From NCBI GenBank assembly GCA_003946805.1, contig RPSH01000001.1:62001-126000 (forward strand): a DNA stretch of 64,000 bases. The letters run 5' to 3'. The DNA comes from Bacillus sp. 2B10 (GTDB lineage Bacteria > Pseudomonadota > Alphaproteobacteria > Sphingomonadales > Sphingomonadaceae). The notes under the pieces were generated by a model that worked only from the letters and a program-made list of their open reading frames with translations, was not told the DNA's origin and did no database searches. Positions within the stretch are counted from its first letter, which is position 1; each line of letters opens with the position of its first letter. The position numbers were made by a program, and so were the translations under genes. Shown here piece by piece: positions 36,794-47,442 of the stretch.

Positions 36794-36821
36794 GTATAAT
36801 GGTAGTGAAAGTCGTTCGCAA
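36794..36821 (-). promoter_or_regulatory. bfd promoter candidate (-35 TTGCGA, -10 TTATAC)
   Basis: On the minus strand TTGCGA (36816-36821) and TTATAC (36794-36799) are separated by 16 bases, a good sigma-70-type match. It is 28 bases upstream of the bfd ATG. Confidence 0.6.
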
Positions 36822-36828
36822 GAACTCT

Positions 36829-36843
36829 TGCGGATGATTCGCA
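36829..36843 (-). promoter_or_regulatory. Fur-box-like 7-1-7 dyad upstream of bfd
   Basis: TGCGGATGATTCGCA has arms TGCGGAT and ATTCGCA, which pair at 6 of 7 positions. It resembles the TGCGAATNATTCGCA-type iron boxes seen before iron genes in sphingomonads. It lies just upstream of the -35 element and 62 bases from the ATG. Iron control of bfd is expected biologically; the site itself is inferred. Confidence 0.55.
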
Positions 36844-36848
36844 TCAAC

Positions 36849-38090
36849 TCACCGTATCGATGCGCTCCGGTCGACGCGCAGCGGCTGTCGCCGCCATCGG
36901 GCGAGCGAGCGCCACAGCCATTCGAACGGGCCGTAACGATGCCGGGCAAGCCACGGCGCCGACCATGCCAGCATCGCCGCGCACATCGCGAGGACGGGCA
37001 GGTACAGCGCGGCGCGGGGCCACGCCCCGAACTGCCCGAGGCCCCAGCCGTAGAAGACGCAACACATCACGATGCTGCTCGCCAGATAGTTGCTGAGCGC
37101 CATCCGCCCGACCGCCGCGACCCGGGCGGTGATCGCGCCGCTCCCGGCCGACAGCAGGATCGCGGCGGCATAGCCCGGGATCATGATGGCGCGCAGCGGC
37201 GGTGCGACCGCAAAGGCGCCGGTGAGGACCGGGCCGGTGTCCAGACCATGGGCGAGCATCCATGCGGTAAGCAGGACATAGCCGGTCCCGCCGATACCGA
37301 TGCCGGTCACCGCCCAGCGGCGCAGCCGGCGTCGCGGCCACGCACCGGTCAGCATCCCGCTGCGCAACGCCGCCATGCCGAACAGCATATAGCCCAGCGT
37401 CTCGAACCCGATGAACAGCACGTTGAACAGCGTCGTGGCGAGTTCGGCGACATTGTGCCCCGCGATCCCGGCATAGGTGCCGCGGAACAGCGCGATCTCC
37501 TGCGCCAGCAGGGCCGGGGCGGGGATGCCGAAGCCGTTTTCGAAATCGCGCAGGCCCTGCACGGCGGCGGGGGTATGGGCGGCCTGCATCGCGTAATAGG
37601 AAAGCGCGATCGAGCCGAGGAACAGCCAGGTGAGCACGGCGAAGAGGATGCCGAAGCCAATCATCCCGCGCACCGACATGCCGCGAAAGCCATAGGCGAC
37701 CGCGCCGACCAGCGCATAGTGCATCAGGATGTCGCCCGACCACAGCAGCGTGGCATGGGCGAGGCCGAGGACGAACAGCCACGCCATCCGCCGGTAATGG
37801 ACCGCCGCCGGGTCCGCGCCGCCCGCCTGCGCGCGGTCGACCACCAGCAGCAGCGAGGCGCCGAACAGGAACGAGAACAGCCCGCGCATCTTGCCGTCGA
37901 ACGCGACCATCGTCGCGACATAGGCCCACAGGTCGGCCGGCCCCGCCAGTCCCCACGCACGGGGGCTGAGCCGCGCGGCATCGGGCAGCGCGAAGCCGAG
38001 GATATTGACGAACAGGATGCCCATCACCGCCACGCCGCGCACGACGTCGAGCGTGATGATACGTTCGGCGGCGGGGCGGGGGCAGGTCAT
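36849..38090 (-). CDS. DUF418 family membrane protein
   Basis: The protein has 413 residues and about eight to ten hydrophobic helices. The N-terminal signature is ITLDVVRGVAVMGILFVNI, as in the acyltransferase-like heparan-alpha-glucosaminide N-acetyltransferase/DUF418 group (YeiB type). Function is unknown; an acyl- or acetyl-transfer role across the membrane is suggested only by homology. It lies 57 bp after purL on the same strand. Confidence 0.88.
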   Translation of the reverse strand: MTCPRPAAERIITLDVVRGVAVMGILFVNILGFALPDAARLSPRAWGLAGPADLWAYVATMVAFDGKMRGLFSFLFGASLLLVVDRAQAGGADPAAVHYRRMAWLFVLGLAHATLLWSGDILMHYALVGAVAYGFRGMSVRGMIGFGILFAVLTWLFLGSIALSYYAMQAAHTPAAVQGLRDFENGFGIPAPALLAQEIALFRGTYAGIAGHNVAELATTLFNVLFIGFETLGYMLFGMAALRSGMLTGAWPRRRLRRWAVTGIGIGGTGYVLLTAWMLAHGLDTGPVLTGAFAVAPPLRAIMIPGYAAAILLSAGSGAITARVAAVGRMALSNYLASSIVMCCVFYGWGLGQFGAWPRAALYLPVLAMCAAMLAWSAPWLARHRYGPFEWLWRSLARWRRQPLRVDRSASIR

Positions 38091-38147
38091 GGAAATCCCC
38101 TGCCCGATCGCGCGGGCAGGGGGAAGCGCGTCAGGCGAGGGCGGCGC

Positions 38148-40361
<2,214 letters not shown>

Positions 40362-40603
40362 GGCTGCGCCTCTAGCGCGCGGAGCCGGGCGGTGCCAGCC
40401 GGTTTGTTGCACGGCCCGATTGTAACACGCCGGCAGTGTTGCGTTGCAGAAAGGGGACAGTGACGGAACAAAAATGCTGCAACGCACGTATAACGTTACG
40501 GAGAGCCCGCGATTGTGGGAACCCATGGCAACGCCAAGCGTCGGTGGCCCGCGTCGCCGAGCTCGGCGTAGCATGGCATCATGCCGAGTAAGGGAGAATG
40601 TGA

Positions 40604-40843
40604 ATGGTTTCGAAGTTCCTGACGGCGATCGCCGCCACGACGCTGGCTGCGGCCCCGGTCGCCGCCAACGCCGCGCAGAACGCGTCGGCGCTGTCGGTCG
40701 CCAAGTCGGTCCGCGCGACCGCCCCGACCAAGGGTGGCCAGAAGCTGGCCGGCGGCGGCATCGTGTTCGCGCTGCTGGGTGCGGCGATCATCGCCGGCGG
40801 CGTCTTCATCGCCGTCGACGACGACAAGTCGGACAGCAACTAA
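40604..40843 (+). CDS. Small exported protein with C-terminal membrane helix
   Basis: The protein has 79 residues. A signal peptide-like N-terminus ([20 protein letters not shown]) is followed by a Lys/Thr-rich stretch, a hydrophobic Gly/Ala/Ile-rich helix (residues 50-69) and an acidic tail (VDDDKSDSN). GGGAGA lies 7 bases before the ATG. Similar short proteins are common in sphingomonads and have no known function. The long upstream region (40362-40603) includes GCAACGCACGTATAACGTTA, from which no confident promoter can be read. Confidence 0.75.
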   Translation: MVSKFLTAIAATTLAAAPVAANAAQNASALSVAKSVRATAPTKGGQKLAGGGIVFALLGAAIIAGGVFIAVDDDKSDSN

Positions 40844-40852
40844 GTCCGGGTC

Positions 40853-40882
40853 GGGCGGGGCGTCGCGATCGACGCCCCGCCC
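40853..40882. terminator. 13-bp perfect hairpin between convergent genes
   Basis: GGGCGGGGCGTCG and CGACGCCCCGCCC pair perfectly around a CGAT loop. There is no T-tract on either side, so it may act as a factor-assisted bidirectional terminator or an mRNA 3'-end stabiliser for the small-protein and phospholipase D-family genes. Confidence 0.7.
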
Positions 40883-40888
40883 CGCTTG

Positions 40889-42481
40889 CTACCGCGGCGG
40901 CGTGCCGCGCTTCTTACACGCCTGCCACAGCATCATGCCGATCAGCGTACCGCCCGCGACGGTACCGCCCACCGCCACCGCGGTCATGACCGGCGACAGC
41001 GTTTCGTCCGCCCGGTGCAGATGCGGGCGATGCTTCTTCAGCCGCTTGAGCAGCGGCGTCCGCTCCGACAGCGATTCGAACATCTCGCCCGGCCCCTCGG
41101 GATCGAGGATCTTGTTGTCGGCCAGCCATTCGGTGACCGCGCCGAGATCGGGGATCTCGTAGGGGCGCAGCGAGCGGCCCTCGCCGCGCAGCTCCTCGAT
41201 CGTCGCGATCAGCGAGCCGGTGCGTGCCAGCGTCGTCTGGATCGTCTTGCATTCCACCCCGAGATGCTCGGCGAGAAGGGAATCACGGATGCCGGCGATG
41301 GTCCGGCGTTCGTCGGCGTTGGCGTGGCGCGTCGCATCGACCGTCACGTCGCATTCGGTGTCGAGCCGCAGCGAACGATTGTTGAAGTTGGACGAGCCGA
41401 CGCGCAGCAGCTGGTCGTCGATCACCGTCACCTTGGCATGGACATAGATCGCGGTGCCGCCGGCGGTGAAGGGGTGGTAGAGCCGCAGCCGGTCGTGGCG
41501 GTCGCGTTCCTTCAGCGCCTGGAACAGCCGGGCGCGGGCGGAATCCATCGCGACGGGCTCCAGCCAGCCTTCGGCCGTGGTCGGGTTGACGATCACGATC
41601 TCCGGACCGTCGGGTTCGTCGAGCCGCTTCGCGATCGCCTCGGCGATCTTGCGCGAGGCGAAATACTGGCTCTCGGCATAGAGGAAGCGCTCGGTACGCG
41701 CGATCAGGTCGAGATAGAGCGTCTCGATCTCGTGCACCGGTTCCTGTTCGGTCATTTCGGGAATGGTGCGGGCGATCGCGACCTCGATATCGGTGAAGTC
41801 GGCGTCGAGCCCGGTCGGCCAGCAGCCGCCGGTGCCGGTCGGCGCGGGCAGTTCGCCGCCGCCGGAGATCGCCCAGCGATGGCGGCACATTGCGCCCAGC
41901 GCCGCGGCGACCGGCCCTTCGAGCGCGGTCGTGACGTCGTGCCATGGCTGGTAGGGGGTGCCGTCGGGCTCGACCCGGCGGGGATCGTCGTCGCGGTGAT
42001 CGCGCGTGTCCCAACGGTCGACCGTCATGTCGATCCCGCCGCAGAACGCCACGTCGTCGTCGATCACTACGACCTTCTGGTGATGCGACCCGGCGATCGG
42101 GTGGTGACCGTCGAGGCGCAGATGCACCTGCGGGTCCTTGATCCACTTCGCGATGCGGACCAGCGTCTGACCGTGGAACAGCGTCTTGATCGCGCCGGTG
42201 TCCCAGCGCAGGATATGGACCTGCAGGCCCGGCGTGCGGCGCACCAGCCAGCTGATGAACGCGCCGACCTTTTCCGGGCCTTCGCTGGCGGCATCGGTCT
42301 TGAACCGGATGCGTGCGTCGAAGTCCCAGCCGATCAGCATGATCTGCTTCTTCGCCTTCAGCATCGCGTCGCGGGCATGGGTGAAGTAGTTGTCGGCATC
42401 GACCAGCACGGTCGCGCGCGTGGCACGCTCGATCCGCCAGCAGTTGCGACCCGGTTCGAGCGGTGGGGTATGACGCGCCAT
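40889..42481 (-). CDS. Phospholipase D-family protein (cardiolipin synthase/PLD-like)
   Basis: The protein has 530 residues and two HKD motifs: His134-Lys136-Asp141 (HHQKVVVIDD) and His348-Lys350-Asp355 (HAKVTVIDD), each followed by the GG or GSSNFNNRS segment. A hydrophobic helix lies near the C-terminus (TAVAVGGTVAGGTLIGMM), with a short basic tail. The N-terminus lacks the two membrane helices of ClsA, so it is more like plant-type or secreted PLD. It may make or remodel phospholipids. I chose ATG 42481; longer in-frame starts exist. Confidence 0.85.
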   Translation of the reverse strand: MARHTPPLEPGRNCWRIERATRATVLVDADNYFTHARDAMLKAKKQIMLIGWDFDARIRFKTDAASEGPEKVGAFISWLVRRTPGLQVHILRWDTGAIKTLFHGQTLVRIAKWIKDPQVHLRLDGHHPIAGSHHQKVVVIDDDVAFCGGIDMTVDRWDTRDHRDDDPRRVEPDGTPYQPWHDVTTALEGPVAAALGAMCRHRWAISGGGELPAPTGTGGCWPTGLDADFTDIEVAIARTIPEMTEQEPVHEIETLYLDLIARTERFLYAESQYFASRKIAEAIAKRLDEPDGPEIVIVNPTTAEGWLEPVAMDSARARLFQALKERDRHDRLRLYHPFTAGGTAIYVHAKVTVIDDQLLRVGSSNFNNRSLRLDTECDVTVDATRHANADERRTIAGIRDSLLAEHLGVECKTIQTTLARTGSLIATIEELRGEGRSLRPYEIPDLGAVTEWLADNKILDPEGPGEMFESLSERTPLLKRLKKHRPHLHRADETLSPVMTAVAVGGTVAGGTLIGMMLWQACKKRGTPPR

Positions 42482-42551
42482 GCGCCTGCCATGGCATCCT
42501 ATCGTTACGGTTCCAAGCGATTGCGGTGGGTCGGCGCGGCTTTGGTGGCCC

Positions 42552-42569
42552 AAAGGTCACAAAGGTCAC
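42552..42569. repeat. 9-bp direct tandem repeat upstream of PLD gene
   Basis: AAAGGTCAC occurs twice in direct succession about 70 bases upstream of the PLD-family ATG. It could be a regulator-binding half-site pair or chance. Apart from this and the family A element at 42720-42840, I see nothing in the 385-bp gap 42482-42866. Confidence 0.4.
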
Positions 42570-42719
42570 ACTTGCGCGCGGTTTGTGGCGATGTGGGATC
42601 GATGACGTTCGGGGTGGGTGGCCTCGGCGGACGGTAGGAAAGAGCGTGCGGCGAGGGTGGCAGGGGGTTGGCGTGTAGGAAAGTGGTTTTTCGGATGGCG
42701 CGATACGGTGTGACCGTCC

Positions 42720-42840
42720 TGTCAGAGTTCGATCCATCGGTATGGAACCGTCACCCCGGCGAAGGCTGCGGTCTCCCTCGGCTCGTGCTGCGCGCTACCA
42801 CCGGGACATCCCGGCCTTCGCTGGGATGACGTTCGGGGCG
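42720..42840. repeat. Family A palindromic element
   Basis: It starts TCAGAGTTCGATCCATC, contains CGTCACCCCGGCGAAGGCTG at about 42749 and the return arm ACATCCCGGCCTTCGCTGGG ending near 42826, then GATGACG. This full-length copy lies downstream of the ArsC-like gene stop (42867). Confidence 0.8.
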
Positions 42841-42866
42841 GGCGCAACAAATGGTTGCGCGGGCTG

Positions 42867-43202
42867 CTACAGCAACTCGTGGACGCGCTCCGGCGGGCGG
42901 GCGATCAGGACGCCCTTTGCCGTTTCGACGATCGGGCGTTCGATCAGGATCGGGTAGACGACCATCGCGTCGAGGATGCGCGCGTCGTCGGCGTCCTTGA
43001 GCGGTCCGGCCTCGGCTTCGCCGGTGCGCAGCGCGTCGCGTGGGGTCAGGCCGGCACGCGCGAGCAGGGCGGCAAGGGCGTCGCGGGTCGGCGGGGTCTT
43101 CGGATATTCGACGACCGTCACGTCGGCGCCGGCCTGCGTTAGCAGCGCGAGCGCCGCGCGGGATTTGGAGCAGCGCGGGTTGTGGTAGATCGTGGCTTTC
43201 AT
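42867..43202 (-). CDS. ArsC-family protein (arsenate reductase-like)
   Basis: The protein has 111 residues with a thioredoxin fold. The motif YHNPRCSKSRAALALL at residues 6-21 holds the ArsC catalytic Cys (CSKS) found in glutaredoxin-dependent ArsC and in the Spx/YfgD branch. It ends with the ArsC-type VYPILIERPIV segment. No other arsenic gene lies nearby, so arsenate reduction is uncertain; YfgD-like housekeeping function is possible. The only Shine-Dalgarno sequence is GGGGAGG from the adjoining family B repeat arm, 8 bases before the ATG. Confidence 0.85.
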   Translation of the reverse strand: MKATIYHNPRCSKSRAALALLTQAGADVTVVEYPKTPPTRDALAALLARAGLTPRDALRTGEAEAGPLKDADDARILDAMVVYPILIERPIVETAKGVLIARPPERVHELL

Positions 43203-43394
43203 TTGCGTATCCTCCCCGGTGCGGGGAGGGGGACCGTTCGCGTCGACGAGGGGCGGAGGGGTTGGCCGGCTCCAGCGCCGTTGCGATTGGGGAAGCCCCC
43301 CTCCACCATCCTTCGGATGGTTCCCCTCCCCGTTTCGGGGAGGATTTAGGCGTTACGTTCGATCAAACTCCTCCCCGCAAAGCGGAGAGGAGTT
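43203..43394. repeat. Family B palindromic element, copy 3, with an extra hairpin
   Basis: Outer arms are ATCCTCCCCGGTGCGGGG and CCCCGTTTCGGGGAGGAT. The inner arms GGCGGAGGGGTT and GGGGAAGCCCCCCTCC extend the fold. The left end is the ribosome binding region of the ArsC-like gene on the minus strand. A further small hairpin (CTCCCCGCAAAGCGGAGAG) follows near 43370-43388, just past the accC stop. Confidence 0.82.
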
Positions 43395-43398
43395 CAGT

Positions 43399-44748
43399 TC
43401 AGTCGTTCCTGGCCAGCCAGTCCTCCAGCCACTTGATCGTATAGTCGCCGGCCTGAAATTCGGGATCGTCCAGCAGCGCCTGGTGCAGCGGGATGGTGGT
43501 CTTCATCCCCTCGATCACGAACTCCTCCAGCGCGCGGCGCAGGCGCATCAGGCAGCGTTCGCGGGTGGTGCCGTAGACGATCAGCTTGGCGATCATGCTG
43601 TCGTAATAGGGCGGCACCTTGTAGCCGGCGTACAGGCCGCTATCGACGCGGACGTGCATCCCGCCGGGGGCATGGAAGTGCTTCACCGTGCCGGGCGAGG
43701 GCGCGAAGGTGCGCGGGTCCTCGGCATTGATCCGGCATTCGATCGCATGGCCGTGGAAGCGGATCTGTTCCTGCTCGCACGACAGGCCGTGCCCTTCGGC
43801 GACGCGGATCTGTTCGCGGACAAGGTCGAGGCCGGTAATCATCTCGGTCACCGGATGTTCAACCTGCAGGCGGGTGTTCATTTCGATGAAGTAGAACTCG
43901 CCGTCTTCCCACAGGAATTCGATCGTGCCCGCACCGCGATAGCCCATGTCGGCCATCGCCTTTGCACAGATGCCGCCCATCCGGTCGCGGTCGGCCTGTC
44001 CGAGGACGGGCGAGGGCGCTTCCTCCAGCACCTTCTGGTGGCGGCGTTGCAGCGAGCAGTCGCGCTCGCCCAGATGCACCGCATGGCCGTTGCCGTCGCC
44101 GAACACCTGGAACTCGATATGGCGCGGGTTGCCGAGATATTTCTCCATGTAGACGGTGGCGTCGCCGAACGCGGCCTTCGCCTCGCTGCCCGCCTGCTGC
44201 ATCAGCGTTTCGAGCTGGTCCTCGCTGGCGCATACCTTCATGCCGCGTCCGCCGCCGCCCGACGCGGCCTTGATGATGACCGGATAGCCGATCGACGCGG
44301 CGATCGCCTTCGCCTCCGCGACATCGGCGATCGGGCCGTCGGAACCGGGAACCAGCGGCAGGCCGAGCTTGCCGGCGGTGCGCTTCGCCTCGACCTTGTC
44401 GCCCATCACCCGGATATGCTCGGGCTTGGGTCCGACGAAGATCAGGTTGTGCAGTTCGACGATCTCGGCGAACTTGGCGTTTTCCGACAGGAAGCCATAG
44501 CCCGGATGGATCGCGTCGGCGCCGCTGATCTCGGCGGCCGAGATGATGTTGGGGATGTTGAGATAGCTGTCGGTCGCCGAGGGCGGACCGATGCAGATCG
44601 CCTCGTCGGCGAGGCGCACGTGCATCGCATCGGCATCGGCGGTCGAATGGACCGCGACTGTCTTGATCCCCATTTCGTGGCAGGCACGGTGGATGCGGAG
44701 CGCGATTTCGCCGCGATTGGCGATCAGCAGTTTCTTGATGTCGGGCAT
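43399..44748 (-). CDS. accC: Biotin carboxylase subunit of acetyl-CoA carboxylase
   Basis: This 449-residue ATP-grasp enzyme carboxylates biotin on AccB, the first step of fatty acid synthesis. Features are [18 protein letters not shown] at the N-terminus, [12 protein letters not shown] (ATP lid), [17 protein letters not shown], and [20 protein letters not shown] with the metal-binding Glu residues. The ATG at 44748 fits the family. A family C repeat lies between it and accB, so the two are separated by 160 bp. Confidence 0.97.
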   Translation of the reverse strand: MPDIKKLLIANRGEIALRIHRACHEMGIKTVAVHSTADADAMHVRLADEAICIGPPSATDSYLNIPNIISAAEISGADAIHPGYGFLSENAKFAEIVELHNLIFVGPKPEHIRVMGDKVEAKRTAGKLGLPLVPGSDGPIADVAEAKAIAASIGYPVIIKAASGGGGRGMKVCASEDQLETLMQQAGSEAKAAFGDATVYMEKYLGNPRHIEFQVFGDGNGHAVHLGERDCSLQRRHQKVLEEAPSPVLGQADRDRMGGICAKAMADMGYRGAGTIEFLWEDGEFYFIEMNTRLQVEHPVTEMITGLDLVREQIRVAEGHGLSCEQEQIRFHGHAIECRINAEDPRTFAPSPGTVKHFHAPGGMHVRVDSGLYAGYKVPPYYDSMIAKLIVYGTTRERCLMRLRRALEEFVIEGMKTTIPLHQALLDDPEFQAGDYTIKWLEDWLARND

Positions 44749-44782
44749 ATCTTTGTTCCTAGATCGCGTGGCACCCACCGGC

Positions 44783-44890
44783 CCGCTTGTCCTGAGTAGC
44801 CATTGAGCGAAGTCGAAAGGGCGTATCGAAGGACGGCTGCTTCGATACGGGCCTTCGACAAGCTCAGTCCCTACTCAGCACGAACGGAAG
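44783..44890. repeat. Family C palindromic element, copy 1 (between accB and accC)
   Basis: The outer arms are TTGTCCTGAGTAGCCATTGA and its partner TACTCAGCACGAAC at the right. The inner arms are GTATCGAAGGACGGCTGC and GCTTCGATACGGGCCTTCGA. Copy 2 lies at 62663-62782. The sequence is within the accB-accC operon. Confidence 0.82.
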
Positions 44891-44908
44891 GGGCGGGGTG
44901 CGTTGCGA

Positions 44909-45427
44909 TTACTCCACGACCACCAGCGGCTGGTCGAATTCGACCGGCTGGCCGTTCGACACCAGAATCTGCGTCACGGTGCCGGCCGCCGGCGCGACGA
45001 TCGGGTTCATGACCTTCATCGCCTCGACGATCACCAGCGTGTCGCCCGCCGCGACCTTCTGCCCGACCGTGATGAACGGCTTGGCTTCGGGATTGGCGGC
45101 CAGATAGACGGTGCCGACCATCGGCGAGGTGACCGGCGGCACGGCGCTTACGGGTGCGACGGCGGCACCGGCCTCGATCGTGGTCGCGGCGGCGCCGGCG
45201 AGTTGCGGCTGGGGCGCGGCCTGCGGGGCATAGGCGGGGGCATAGGTCGCCTGCGCGATCGGCGCGGGCTTGCGCACCACGCGGACCTTGCGCGCGCCGT
45301 CCTCCACCTCGACCTCGGTCAGGTCGGTTTCGTCGAGAACCTGTGCCAGCGCGCGGACGAGGTCGATGTCGACGCGCATCGCGTGGCTGGTGAACGGCGT
45401 TCCTTCGCCCTGATTGTCGTCTGCCAT
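44909..45427 (-). CDS. accB: Biotin carboxyl carrier protein of acetyl-CoA carboxylase
   Basis: This 172-residue protein carries biotin on Lys138 in the canonical EAMKVMN motif. The N-terminal helical region (19-52, [21 protein letters not shown]) is followed by an Ala/Pro-rich linker (55-95) and the biotinyl domain (97-172). I chose the ATG at 45427 because the upstream in-frame extension is unlike the family. It lies 43 bp after aroQ and precedes accC; the order aroQ-accB-accC is conserved in proteobacteria. Confidence 0.96.
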   Translation of the reverse strand: MADDNQGEGTPFTSHAMRVDIDLVRALAQVLDETDLTEVEVEDGARKVRVVRKPAPIAQATYAPAYAPQAAPQPQLAGAAATTIEAGAAVAPVSAVPPVTSPMVGTVYLAANPEAKPFITVGQKVAAGDTLVIVEAMKVMNPIVAPAAGTVTQILVSNGQPVEFDQPLVVVE

Positions 45428-45470
45428 GGTAACCCCCAAAGGTATCTCTTTATAAAAAACCGCGCCCTTG

Positions 45471-45905
45471 TCAGATGCGGGCGGCCGCTTCAAGCGCGAC
45501 CAGATAGGAAAGCGCGCCGAACCCCGCCACCGTGCCGCGCGCCGCGCGCCCGACATAGCTGATGTGACGAAAGGCTTCGCGGGTATGCGGATTTGACAGA
45601 TGGACCTCGATCACCGGGGTCTTCACCGCCTTGATCGCGTCGTGGAGCGCGATCGAGGTGTGGGTGAAGGCGCCGGCGTTGAGCAGCACCGCCTTCGCAC
45701 CCTCCGCCTGCGCCTCGTGCAGCCAGTCGACCAGATGGCCTTCGTGGTTCGACTGGCGCAGGTCGATCGCAAGGTCCAGTTCGCGGGCGCGGTCCTCCAG
45801 CATCCCGGCGATGTCGTCGAGCGTGTCGTGGCCGTAGATTTCCGGCTCGCGCAGGCCGAGCAGGTTCAGGTTCGGGCCGTTGAGGACGAAGACGGTGGCG
45901 GGCAA
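45471..45905 (-). CDS. aroQ: Type II 3-dehydroquinate dehydratase
   Basis: This 144-residue enzyme makes 3-dehydroshikimate in the shikimate pathway. Family features are [21 protein letters not shown] with the catalytic Arg loop and Tyr24, [17 protein letters not shown] with Asn and His, and [15 protein letters not shown]. Its length is typical. It is the first gene of aroQ-accB-accC and is divergent from thiSG, with 110 bp between them. Confidence 0.97.
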   Translation of the reverse strand: MPATVFVLNGPNLNLLGLREPEIYGHDTLDDIAGMLEDRARELDLAIDLRQSNHEGHLVDWLHEAQAEGAKAVLLNAGAFTHTSIALHDAIKAVKTPVIEVHLSNPHTREAFRHISYVGRAARGTVAGFGALSYLVALEAAARI

Positions 45906-46015
45906 CGGGGCGCTTTCGGTTGCGGGGGCTTGGCTGCCCTCCCTATATGCGGCGCACCATACCCGGAGCGGACCCGCTAAGTCGAGGCTTTGGCGTACAG
46001 GGCACAGGAGACGAC

Positions 46016-47020
46016 ATGCACACCGACGGCACCATCAGCATCATGGTCAATGGCGACCATATGCGCGTTCGCGACGGCATCACGCTGGCCGAGCTGACCG
46101 CGCAGATCGGACTGGTGCCCGAAAAGGTAGCGGTCGAGCGCAATCTGGAGGTCGTGCCGCGATCGACGCTGACGCAGGTGAAGGTCGAGGATGGCGACGA
46201 GCTGGAGATCGTGCATTTCGTCGGCGGTGGCGATCATGCCAGGGCGATCGATGCCGATACGTGGAGCGTGGCGGGGCGGACCTTCACCTCGCGGCTGATC
46301 GTCGGCACCGGCAAGTACAAGGATTTCGAACAGAATGCCGCCGCGGTCGCCGCGTCGGGCGCCGAGATCGTGACCGTCGCGGTGCGCCGCGTGAACGTCA
46401 GCGATCCCAAGGCGCCGATGCTGACCGACTATATCGACCCCAAGAAGATCACCTATCTGCCCAATACCGCCGGCTGCTTCGACGCCGACAGCGCGATCCG
46501 GACGCTGCGCCTCGCGCGGGAAGCAGGCGGCTGGGACCTGGTGAAGCTGGAGGTGCTGGGCGAGGCGCGCACGCTGTATCCCGACATGGTCGAGACGCTG
46601 CGGGCGACCGAGGTGCTGGCGAACGAGGGCTTCCTGCCGATGGTCTATTGCGTCGACGATCCGATCGCGGCGAAGCGGCTGGAGGATGCCGGCGCGGTCG
46701 CGATCATGCCGCTGGGCGCGCCGATCGGGTCGGGCCTTGGCATCCAGAACCTCGTCACGATCCGGCTGATCGTGGAGGGGGCGAAGGTGCCGGTGCTGGT
46801 CGATGCCGGCGTGGGGCAGGCGTCGGACGCGACGGTGGCGATGGAGCTGGGCTGCGACGGGGTGCTGATGAACACCGCGATTGCCGAGGCGAAGGACCCG
46901 GTGCTGATGGCTGCGGCGATGAAGGCGGCGGTGGAGGCGGGGCGCATGGGCTATCGCGCCGGGCGGATGCAGCGGCGGCGCTATGCCGATCCGTCGAGTC
47001 CCTTGGCCGGTCTGATTTGA
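46016..47020 (+). CDS. thiG: Fused thiamine sulfur carrier and thiazole synthase (ThiS-ThiG)
   Basis: The protein has 334 residues in two parts. Residues 1-72 are a ThiS ubiquitin-like domain ending FVGGG; residues about 76-334 are ThiG, with the Schiff-base Lys177 in [38 protein letters not shown] and [19 protein letters not shown]. It makes the thiazole phosphate of thiamine from DXP, a glycine or tyrosine imine, and ThiS-thiocarboxylate. AGGAG lies 6 bases before the ATG. I see no TPP riboswitch in the upstream gap. Confidence 0.95.
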   Translation: MHTDGTISIMVNGDHMRVRDGITLAELTAQIGLVPEKVAVERNLEVVPRSTLTQVKVEDGDELEIVHFVGGGDHARAIDADTWSVAGRTFTSRLIVGTGKYKDFEQNAAAVAASGAEIVTVAVRRVNVSDPKAPMLTDYIDPKKITYLPNTAGCFDADSAIRTLRLAREAGGWDLVKLEVLGEARTLYPDMVETLRATEVLANEGFLPMVYCVDDPIAAKRLEDAGAVAIMPLGAPIGSGLGIQNLVTIRLIVEGAKVPVLVDAGVGQASDATVAMELGCDGVLMNTAIAEAKDPVLMAAAMKAAVEAGRMGYRAGRMQRRRYADPSSPLAGLI

Positions 47021-47032
47021 ATCAACTTTGAT

Positions 47033-47066
47033 GGAACCGGTCGGTGGCTTTGCGCTTTTGTATAAT
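47033..47066 (+). promoter_or_regulatory. csbD-like gene promoter region
   Basis: TATAAT at 47061-47066 is a perfect -10 hexamer, without a clear -35 at 17 bases. GGAACC at 47033-47038, followed after 16 bases by CTTT, resembles the GGAAC-N16/17-CGTT pattern of EcfG-type general stress promoters. CsbD genes are commonly stress-induced. Which signal is used cannot be decided by sequence alone. Confidence 0.4.
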
Positions 47067-47110
47067 CGCAATCCAGCGAGGGACACCTCGCCAACTGACA
47101 GGAGCCATTC

Positions 47111-47293
47111 ATGGGTGAATTCACCGACAAGCTCGCCGCAGCAGGCAACAAGGTCGCCGGCAACGTGAAGGAAGCCATCGGCAAGGCGACCGACAACGAG
47201 CGTCTGGAAGCCGAGGGCGAGGCCCAGCAGGTCAAGGGCACCGGTCAGGACGTCAAGGGCAGCGTCAAGGGCGCGCTCGGCGACAAGATCTGA
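47111..47293 (+). CDS. CsbD family stress protein
   Basis: This 60-residue hydrophilic protein (MGEFTDKLAAAGNKVAGNVKE... GALGDKI) has the CsbD pattern of Gly/Lys/Glu-rich helical repeats, including NVKEAIGKATDNERLEAEG and KGTGQDVKGSVKGA. CsbD-type proteins are induced by stress or the general stress sigma factor; no biochemical role is known. A promoter and terminator bracket the gene, so it is monocistronic. Confidence 0.92.
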   Translation: MGEFTDKLAAAGNKVAGNVKEAIGKATDNERLEAEGEAQQVKGTGQDVKGSVKGALGDKI

Positions 47294-47337
47294 GCTGACA
47301 GGCACCGCGTACCGCCGATGTAGTGGCGGATGGTGCA

Positions 47338-47372
47338 GGGCCGCTCCGGGAAACCGGGGCGGCCCTTTTCGT
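47338..47372 (+). terminator. Rho-independent terminator of csbD-like gene
   Basis: The stem GGGCCGCTCCGG / CCGGGGCGGCCC (one G-U pair) with a GAAA tetraloop is followed by TTTTCGTTTT. Confidence 0.92.
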
Positions 47373-47442
47373 TTTCGGGGTGTCGGGTCAGGGCGCGGGA
47401 TGAAACCCGGCGATGCGGCAGGTCGACCCGACCCGACCCAAC

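Noticed and set aside
45906-46015. A TPP riboswitch before thiSG
   Set aside because: The 110-bp gap has no visible thi-box sequence (CTGAGA / ACCTGA-type) and is too short for the fold plus a divergent promoter.
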